Assembly: GCA_009379915.1 (NCBI GenBank)
Contig: WHSV01000018.1
Span: 1-48,255 of the forward strand
Direction: 5' to 3'
DNA: 48,255 bases
Source of the DNA: Actinomycetota bacterium
GTDB taxonomy: Bacteria; Actinomycetota; CADDZG01; WHSQ01
The number at the start of each line of letters is the position of its first letter. Within the stretch, counting starts at the first letter, position 1. Below the pieces are notes generated by a model. That model had not been told where the DNA came from. It searched no databases and was given only the letters and a program-made list of their open reading frames with translations. The translations under genes and the position numbers were made by a program. Shown piece after piece: positions 42,221 to 48,255 of this stretch.

Positions 42221-42908
42221 TGATGACTCGCAGATGCTCAAGGCGGTCACGAACGCTCTCAGCGCGCGGGGATACGAGGTGCTGAAAGCGGGCAACGGCG
42301 AGACCGCGCTCTCGCTGGCGGCCGTAGAGGATCTGGATCTCGTGCTTCTCGACCTCGGGCTGCCGGGGATCGAAGGCCACGAGGTGATCGGCCGTCTGCG
42401 CGCGTGGTCGGACCTGCCCGTAATCATCATCTCGGTCCGAGACAGCCAAGAGGAGAAGGTTGCGGCGCTGGATGCCGGCGCCGACGACTTCATCACCAAA
42501 CCCTTCGGGATGAAGGAGTTGCTTGCGCGCATGCGAGCGGTTCGCAGGCGAGCGGTAGACGAAGGCGAACCGGAACCGGTTCTTCGTTTCGAGGGGTTGG
42601 AGATCCATCTCCTCAAGAAACTTGTCAAGCTTGAGGGCGAGCCGGTCCATCTCACGCCCACCGAGTACAGGCTGCTTGAAGCGATGGCAACGAATCCAGG
42701 AAAACTGCTCACACACACGTGGCTGCTACAGAAAGTATGGGGACCTGGATACGGGACCGAATCGAACTACCTGCGACTCTTCGTTCGGCAGCTCCGCCGG
42801 AAGCTCGCCGATACGCCCTCCGCACCCCGTTGGATTACGACCGAGCCAGGACTCGGCTACAGGTGGCTGCCTGAACCCGCGCCAGACAGTAGCGGTGCTT
42901 CTCACTGA
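42195..42908 (+). CDS. OmpR/KdpE-family response regulator
   Basis: The 237-residue protein has a receiver domain (VLVVDDDSQMLKAV; phospho-acceptor Asp in VLLDLGLPG; Lys in DFITKPFGMKEL) and a winged-helix DNA-binding domain (HLTPTEYRLLEAMATNPGKL, SNYLRLFVRQLRRKL, WITTEPGLGYRW). The sequence is closest in style to KdpE. It probably controls the divergent KimA-like permease operon, by inference from location. Confidence 0.92.
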   Translation: MRERVLVVDDDSQMLKAVTNALSARGYEVLKAGNGETALSLAAVEDLDLVLLDLGLPGIEGHEVIGRLRAWSDLPVIIISVRDSQEEKVAALDAGADDFITKPFGMKELLARMRAVRRRAVDEGEPEPVLRFEGLEIHLLKKLVKLEGEPVHLTPTEYRLLEAMATNPGKLLTHTWLLQKVWGPGYGTESNYLRLFVRQLRRKLADTPSAPRWITTEPGLGYRWLPEPAPDSSGASH

Positions 42909-42970
42909 CTGGATGCGACCGACGCGGGTTCGCCGAAAAGGGCTCGTTCACCGACTTCTGGACCCAGCCT

Positions 42971-43263
42971 CTATCTGGCGCAACCCGCGATCGTGGCGTC
43001 GTCCATCTCGATCACGATCGAGGCGTAGGCCTCGAGCCGCCATTCGTCCCTCCCGTATAAGGAAGCCTCGCGTCGCTCGAGGTCCTCCAGGCTGGCGTAG
43101 GCCCTCATCAGTCATAGGCATCCTCGTCGTGCAGTGATGGTCCGAACGCAACCACGTCGATCCCCCGGCGGCGCAACATTGGGACCGACTCCTCCGTGAC
43201 CAGGCGATGGAGCTCAGCGGCAGTTCCGGGCTTCAGCTCGTAAGAGCGGATCTCGACCAGCCG
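42971..43263 (-). pseudogene. NIPSNAP-family protein, single frameshift
   Basis: RLVEIRSYELKPGTAAELHR, LVTEESVPMLRRRGIDVVAF, GPSLHDEDAYD is followed, one base out of frame near 43112, by RAYASLEDLERREASLYGRD, EWRLEAYASIVIEMDDATI and a stop at 42971. This is a near-complete NIPSNAP domain (ferredoxin-like, function unknown). One missing C in GACTGATGAGG explains the shift. A standard start codon is not evident just upstream, so the 5' end may also be damaged. Confidence 0.75.
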
Positions 43264-43555
43264 TCGCTCCCGGTTAATCGTTAACGGTGCTCTCGCAGTC
43301 TAGCAACGCGGAGTTGCCCAGCAACGTCACGGCTCACCTTCGCTGGATGAAGTCCTGTCCCGTTTTCATGCGGTGTGACCTTCGCCGCCGAGCAGCGCGC
43401 AGTCAGTCCATTAGCGCTAAGAACGTGAAGGGTGATCGCAAAGACAACCACAGCCAAGACCGGCATCAGCAGGAGCGGGACGGTCTCGGGCGGCGCGAGC
43501 TGTTCCTGAGTCCGCGACGCCGGCTGAGGCTGCGCGCGCCCTTTCCAGGACGGCC
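43264..43555. other. Region holding the unclear 5' end of the NhaA-DsbA gene
   Basis: The NhaA frame stays open to a TGA near 43433, but no ATG, GTG or TTG start is found in it. GTG frames here do not join the NhaA frame. A further one-base indel in this stretch would account for the missing start. No other feature is seen. Confidence 0.4.
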
Positions 43556-45384
43556 TGGGCGCGGAATGTTCCCGCGCCGCTGCGGACCTTTCTGCAAACC
43601 GAAGTAAGCGGCGCGGTCTTTCTGCTCGTCGCGACCATCGCTGCGCTGGTGTGGGCCAATTCCCCGTGGAGCTCGAGCTACGAAAGCCTGTGGTCGACCG
43701 AGCTCTCGCTCCGCCTCGGCGAGGTCGGTCTGGAGGGCGACCTGCACTACTGGGTCAACGACGGGCTGATGGCGTTCTTCTTTTTCGTCGTCGGGCTCGA
43801 GGTGCGGCGCGAGTTCGACATGGGCGAGCTCCGCGACCGCCGGCGCGTCGCAGTGCCTGCGCTCGCGGCGCTCGGCGGGATGCTGCTCCCGGTCGTGATC
43901 TATCTCGCCTTCGCCTCGGGAAGCAACGCGGCGCGCGGCTGGGGCATGGTCATGCCCACCGACACGGCCTTCGCCCTCCGCGTGCTCGCGCTCGTGGGTC
44001 GCCGCTGCCCCCCGCGGCTGCGGGGCCTTCGTTCTCACGGTCGCAATCGCAGACGACATCGGAGTACTGCTGGTTATCGCCTTCGCCTGCACGAGCGAGC
44101 TCTCGCTCGTAGCTCTGGCAAGCGCCGGGCTGCTATTCAGCTTGGTGCTAACGCTGCTTCGGCTGGGCGTGCTCCGCAGGCCTTCCTTGATCCTGCTCGC
44201 GATCGCCGTCTGGGTTGCGACGCCCGAGTCGGGCGTTCATCCGACCATCGCCGGGGTCGTGCTCGGACTCATCGTGGGTGGGCGCCCGCCCGAGCGTCCC
44301 GATGTCGAACGAGCAACCACCATCGCCCGCCTCTTTCGCGAACAGCCCACTCCCCAGCTTGCCCGTGCCGCGTGTCTGAGCGTGCTGGGCGCCGTCTCTC
44401 GGAACGAACGGCTCCAGTACGCGCTCCATCCGTGGTCCAGCTTCGTCATCGTGCCCTTGTTCGCGCTCGCCAATGCGGGGCTGCGCGTCGACGGGGGTCA
44501 CCCTCGGCGTAGTGGCCGGTCTTGTCGGGGGCAAGTTTCTCGGGATCGGTCTCACGACGCTGCTCGCCGCCCATCCCCGGCTGGGACGGTTACCGCTGAC
44601 CATCGAGCTGCCGAAGGTCTTCGGCGTCGCGGCCGTCGCCGGGATCGGCTTCACGCTCTCCCTGTTCATCGCCGAGCTCGCCTTCCAAGGCGAGGAGCTC
44701 GAAGAGGCCAAGGTCGGTGTCCTGGCGGCGTCCCTCGCTGCCGCGCTGCTGGGGTACGCGGTCTTCGAGGGGATGAGGCACATCCCCCAGCCGGGCCTGA
44801 AACGTGCCGGGTTGACCCCCGCCGAGCCGCTGATCGACCTGGCCGTCCCGGTCGACCCGGAGCGAGATCACGTCCGCGGGATGAAGGATGCGGCCGTCAC
44901 CCTGGTCGAATACGGAGACTTCGAGTGCCCCTACTGCCGCCGGGCGGAGGCGGCGATCCGTGAGTTGCTCACCGACTTCGCGAACGACCTGCGCTACGTC
45001 TGGCGCCACCTCCCGCTGAGCGACGTCCACCCGCAGGCGCAGCTGGCGGCCGAGGCGGCCGAGGCCGCCGCCGCACAGGGGGCGTTCCGGCCGATGCACG
45101 ATCTCCTTATCAGCCACCAGGAAGCACTCGAGCTGCCCGATCTCAAACGCTACGCCGGAGAGCTCGGTCTCAACCTCGAGTGCTTCTGGGACGACCTCCG
45201 CTCCAGGACGCACGCGCCACGCATCGCCGATGACGTCGACAGCGCAGACGCGAGCCGCGTCTCCGGGACCCCAAGCTTCTTCGTCAACGGCCGTCGCCAC
45301 GAGGATGCGTACGACATCGAGACGCTCTCGAGACTCGTCCGCGAGGCACTCGCCGCCGCTTCTGGCGCGAGCGGGCGGCGCTGA
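43556..45384 (+). pseudogene. nhaA: NhaA Na+/H+ antiporter fused to a DsbA-like thioredoxin domain, two frameshifts
   Basis: Three frames join into one protein. The first (to about 44020) has PLRTFLQTEVSGAVFLLVAT, LMAFFFFVVGLEVRREFDMG. An extra G in GCGGGG shifts to AFVLTVAIADDIGVLLVIAF, where the Asp pair of IADD corresponds to the NhaA ion-binding aspartates. An extra G in a run of five near 44500 shifts to GVTLGVVAGLVGGKFLGIGL and the remaining membrane helices. A DsbA-like domain follows (VTLVEYGDFECPYCRRAEAA; CPYC redox motif; VSGTPSFFVNGRRHED). NhaA-DsbA fusions are a known actinobacterial type. Both shifts lie in G runs while the protein is well conserved, so sequencing error is quite possible. 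Confidence 0.85.
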
Positions 45385-45672
45385 ATCTACGCCGCCCAGC
45401 TTCACCGTCGTTCCTCCGCTCGCTCCTTGGCGCGTCGCATGTCTTGCACCTGGCGGCAAGCCACCGTGAAGGCCGGAAAGGAATGATTGACCTAGCCTTG
45501 TGGGCGACGGACGCGAGGTTGTTCGAGACAGCGGCTTGGCTCTCCGGATCAGCCAGTCCCAGTTTCCCGAAGCATTCTCAGAAAACCGAGCCGTGCCGGA
45601 GTCCCCTCAAGGCCGCGTTCACGGGGGCCTTGTCGCAGCGTTCACATCGCCTCATGAGCTGGATGGAAGATA
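45385..45672. other. Intergenic region, doubtful plus-strand frame
   Basis: A frame with ATG 45484 (GGAAAGG directly before it) encodes about 79 residues starting MIDLALWATDARLFETAAWL, but it runs through the terminator hairpin at 45673-45701 and resembles nothing known. Otherwise nothing is visible. Confidence 0.3.
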
Positions 45673-45701
45673 GAAGGGGCGGCCCGGCAGGCCGCCCCTT
45701 C
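45673..45701. terminator. Perfect 12-bp GC-rich terminator hairpin
   Basis: GAAGGGGCGGCC and GGCCGCCCCTTC pair perfectly around CGGCA. On the minus strand it comes 18 bases after the LVIVD stop and is followed by TATCTT, a weak U-tract. It can also end transcripts arriving from the NhaA-DsbA side. Confidence 0.75.
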
Positions 45702-45718
45702 CGTCGAACCGGTACCGG

Positions 45719-45957
45719 CTAATTCTTGCCCGACCCGGAACCCTGCTCCCTGAAGATGTACAGGCCGCTGTTGCGATCGGACCCATAGATCCAAGGCTGG
45801 TTCGGCTTCTTGTCCACACCCCAGAAGTCGTGCGGCCGACCGCCGTTCGACTCGAGGAACTCGGGGGAGTTGTCGAAGAAGCGAGCAGTCTCCTTCGGGT
45901 TGTAGGGATCGGTGACGTCGAGAACTATCATCCCGTCCCAGTACCAGCGACCTACAC
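45719..45957 (-). pseudogene. LVIVD-repeat protein, C-terminal fragment
   Basis: WYWDGMIVLDVTDPYNPKET, ARFFDNSPEFLESNGGRPHD, FWGVDKKPNQPWIYGSDRNS, GLYIF is the end of a secreted LVIVD-type beta-propeller protein. The 5' part is cut off at about 45950, where ISL3 transposase sequence begins on the other strand. A proper terminator follows the stop. Confidence 0.7.
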
Positions 45958-46247
45958 CCGCAAGGGGTGGGCGAAGCGCTTCCTCGATCGCTGGTTCTGG
46001 TGGGCGACGCACTCCCGGCTCAAAACCGCTGCGGGACTTCGCCTGGATGCTGCGAAAGCACCAAGACGGGATCCTCGCCTACTTCGACTGCCGCATCGAC
46101 AACGGGCTCGTCGAGGCCATGAACAACAACGCGAAGGCGATCAGCCACCGCGCCCGAGGGTTCCGCACGGAGAGAGCCTTCACGCTGGCGATGCTTCACT
46201 GTCTGGGAGGGCTGGAGTTACCTCAGACCGCGCACAAATTTGCGTGA
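45946..46247 (+). pseudogene. ISL3-family transposase C-terminal fragment, one frameshift
   Basis: TYTRKGWAKRFLDRWFWWAT, HSRLK runs up to an AAAA tract near 46022 and then continues one base out with PLRDFAWMLRKHQDGILAYF, DCRIDNGLVEAMNNNAKAIS, HRARGFRTERAFTLAMLHC. This is the C-terminal part of the ISL3 DDE domain, with the final catalytic Glu in GLVEAMNN. Roughly the last quarter of a transposase remains. Its left edge coincides with the break in the LVIVD gene. Confidence 0.75.
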
Positions 46248-46502
46248 GGAGCCAAGAAAAAGTGCGCCACAGGCGGATGACGTCCTGTCGCAGTCAGGGG
46301 CGGGATCCCAAATCATGCTCTCTCAGACTGCCCAGACGACGCGCAGGAAATCTTGACGAGTGTCTTACCAGTCGACCTCCGCGCGTCCGAAGCGCGCACC
46401 GATTGCTGTGAATGACGAGCGGTGAGGCGCCTTGGTCAGGCGAACGGCCGGCAGTGATCGAGCAACGGGAAACACCGCCGGGAAGATCATTCTTCTAGTT
46501 GA

Positions 46503-47305
46503 TCAACTAGGCCATCCCTCGCCGTCCGGTAATCGACCGGAGGCAACGTTCCAGTAGTCGCGCTGCTCGATGCAGAGCCCGTGGTCGTCGAAGCGCAACA
46601 TGTCGCAGCCTGCAATCGTGACGTCTCCGCCCTCCGCCGAGTCGTTGAGGGTCGCAAGGTAAACCGTGAGAGCTTGAGCCCCGTACGAAGCTCGAATCGA
46701 GAGCTGACGTCGCTCTCGTCCGGGAAGCAGCGCGCCAGATACCCGGCAACACCTCCCGGCTCGGGGGCGCGCAACGGCATCGAGCGGTGGATCGCGTCGG
46801 GGGAGTAGGTGGCGACGAAGGGGGGCGGGTCCAAGGCCTCCCAACCGGTCTTCCATCCCCGGGTCCATCGAATAGCGGCGTCCTTCGTCCGTTCCGTATC
46901 ACCGTCGGTGATGCGGCCCCAGCCTTCATAGGGCTCGGCCGCGCCGGGCCCCGAGTGCCAGTATTCGTTCAGCCGGGCACCGCGTTCGCCGTCGAACTCC
47001 AACAATAGACAACCCGGCAGGGTGACTCGCCCTTCACCTTCGTGGGCCATGACCGTCCACCATTCGATCGCGGCGCGCTGACCGTCCACCAAGGGTGCAC
47101 CCATCCATACCCGCACGTCGCTTTGAGTGGACGTGGCCCGCTGCCAGTAGGAGCGTATCGCGATGCTGCCGGTGTGGGGCTCGTTGAAGATCAGCGAACG
47201 GTAAGCGGCGTCGGGTGTGAACAGCGCGGCGGCCGCGTCCGGGTCTCTCAGCTCCCATGCACGCGCGTAGGCCGCGGCCCATCTGCCGACGGATCGTGTA
47301 TCCAT
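46503..47305 (-). pseudogene. Two-domain SnoaL/NTF2-like protein, frameshifted
   Basis: From ATG 47305, WAAAYARAWELRDPDAAAAL and FTPDAAYRSLIFNEPHTGSI start one SnoaL-like cone-shaped domain, and WKTGWEALDPPPFVATYSPD with AIHRSMPLRAPEPGGVAGYL a second. Near 46690 the frame must change for the conserved end (TVYLATLNDSAEGGDVTIAG, DMLRFDDHGLCIEQRDYWN) to be read, stopping at 46503. Such proteins bind or act on small hydrophobic molecules. It is divergent from the PNPOx gene, with 44 bases between starts. The roughly 240 bases from the ISL3 fragment to here hold nothing visible. Confidence 0.7.
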
Positions 47306-47349
47306 GAGTGTGAATGTAGCCGCCCCGATTCGAGAGAGAGGAGAAGTCA

Positions 47350-47802
47350 GTGTCCGCCAGGTGGACTTCATGGGCTGACTTCCGCGGGGCCGCGCCCGAA
47401 CTGGCCGAGTTCGGCAAGGAGCGGCTGAGCGGGAACGCGCCCGCGTATCTTGCGACTGTGCGCGGCAAAGCGTTGCCGAGAGTGCATCCCGTGCAACCGA
47501 TAGTCAGTCCGAATCGCCTGATGCTGTTCATGTTCCCCTCGTCGCCGAAGGCACACGACCTCCAGAACGACGGCCGCTTCGGGCTTCACGCCGCGGTGGC
47601 CGACAACGACGGCTCCAACGGGGAGTTCTTCCTCCGAGGAAAGGCGCGCCTGGTGGCGGATGAGGCGGTTCGGGCCGAGGCCGCCGAGTGGGGCTACAGA
47701 CCACGACGCGAATACGTCCTCTTCGAGCTCGGCGTCGAGCAGGCCGTGGCCAACGAGTATCAGGAGGGGAAGCCGAGCTACACGCGCTGGCGGGCGCCCT
47801 GA
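47350..47802 (+). CDS. PNPOx-like flavin-binding split-barrel protein
   Basis: The 150-residue product shows the split-barrel pattern: APAYLATVRGKALPRVHPVQ, RLMLFMFPSSPKAHDLQND, FFLRGKARLVADEAVRAEA and YVLFELGVEQAVANEYQEGK. It resembles pyridoxamine-phosphate-oxidase/F420-binding family members, which use FMN or F420. GTG 47350 follows GAGGAGAAG. The true cofactor is unknown. Confidence 0.85.
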   Translation: MSARWTSWADFRGAAPELAEFGKERLSGNAPAYLATVRGKALPRVHPVQPIVSPNRLMLFMFPSSPKAHDLQNDGRFGLHAAVADNDGSNGEFFLRGKARLVADEAVRAEAAEWGYRPRREYVLFELGVEQAVANEYQEGKPSYTRWRAP

Positions 47803-48116
47803 GGGCAAGCCACGGCTCCCGACTACGACATCCGGGCAATCGACGATTGAACTCAGCACTAAGAGAAAGCCTGAAGCACCTCACTCAGCCGGCCGACAAC
47901 CTCGCCCTCGGGTCTTGATTAGCCGGGCCGAGAATTGGAACGGTCCGGAGCGAGGTCAGCGTTCGGCACACACTCGCGAGTTGCTGGGCGATCTCAAAGG
48001 CGCGGTCCGGTTCGGCGAGTGAGACGAACTGGTTCCACCCCTCCTGCAAGGTCAAGGATCGAGGGACAATCGAGGGATCGAATACGAGGGTAGGCGCGAG
48101 ATCATGAGGAGCTTCT
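47803..48116. other. Region without a convincing gene
   Basis: No frame has family similarity. A minus frame through 47900-48060 (LTLQEGWNQFVSLAEPDRAF) has some coding character but no start or recognised relatives. The right end supplies the ribosome site of the last gene. Confidence 0.35.
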
Positions 48117-48255
48117 ATGCGCTTTGAGGGGTGGAGGCCGATGAGGGGCTTGGCCGCTCTCTTGGTCGCGTTGGCGGTCCTCGCCGTCACGGTCGTGACC
48201 GGCGCTCTTGACGGGGAACCAGCGGCATTGGACCCGGGCCCCACGACAACCATGC
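48117..48255 (+). CDS. N-terminus of an exported protein (partial)
   Basis: ATG 48117 follows GAGGAG at six bases; ATG 48141 with GGAGG upstream is in the same frame and also possible. The first 40 residues contain a clear signal peptide (RGLAALLVALAVLAVTVVTG). The window ends before the mature part, so the family is unknown. Confidence 0.6.
   Translation, partial: MRFEGWRPMRGLAALLVALAVLAVTVVTGALDGEPAALDPGPTTTM

Noticed and set aside
1-48255. CRISPR array, rRNA operon, classical restriction-modification or toxin-antitoxin genes
   Set aside because: None seen: no regularly spaced repeats, no rRNA motifs, and no matching protein motifs on either strand.

Overview
The window is GC-rich DNA with GTG/TTG starts and purine-rich ribosome sites. 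Its gene families (class III cyclase-STAND-TPR proteins, NhaA-DsbA fusions, a KimA-type transporter with an OB-fold neighbour, NIPSNAP, BsuPI and LVIVD proteins) suit an uncultured soil or freshwater member of the Actinomycetota. No rRNA, intact tRNA or universal marker gene is present, so that placement is inference.

Left third (1-15,100): a stack of decayed integrative elements. A 35-base block identical in three places (469-503, 7505-7539, 14872-14906) is the 3' end of a tRNA-Glu(UUC) gene: T-arm, acceptor strand and start of CCA. Directly beyond copies 2 and 3 lie antisense stumps of tyrosine-recombinase C-termini, and upstream of copies 1 and 2 are paired 11-bp direct repeats that could be integrase arm sites. 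The two intervals, about 7.0 and 7.4 kb, look like tandem integrations at one tRNA-Glu site. The first carries a broken FGE-sulfatase gene, an IS630-type element, a three-gene membrane-protein cassette of unknown function and a PhnD-like binding protein. The second carries a cyclase-STAND-TPR protein, two SDR-fold proteins without the usual Tyr/Lys active site, a cyclic-nucleotide-binding protein and a lipoprotein. A tRNA-Met 3' half at the left edge hints at another integration.

Middle (15,100-31,000): a DUF11 secreted protein and a second cyclase-STAND-TPR protein; a patch of gene fragments (peptidoglycan-binding domain, secreted protein, cupredoxin, ABC ATPase); an intact NitT/TauT-type ABC importer operon ending in a fumarylacetoacetate-hydrolase-family enzyme; then a VOC protein, SBBP and ECF-S remnants, an EamA transporter, an FAD oxidoreductase and a BsuPI-domain protein.

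Right third (31,000-48,255): a 1778-residue secreted S8 peptidase with kelch and jelly-roll modules beside a TrmB/LuxR-like regulator; a KimA-like permease plus OB-fold protein divergent from a KdpD/KdpE-like two-component pair, which reads as a potassium-homeostasis locus; NIPSNAP; an NhaA-DsbA fusion; an LVIVD gene cut by an ISL3 remnant; a SnoaL-like protein; a PNPOx-family protein; and the start of a secreted protein.

At least ten otherwise well-conserved genes carry one-base frameshifts, several in G or A runs. Some may be uncorrected sequencing indels rather than decay, so the pseudogene calls below concern this sequence as given. The truncated fragments and internal deletions cannot be explained that way.
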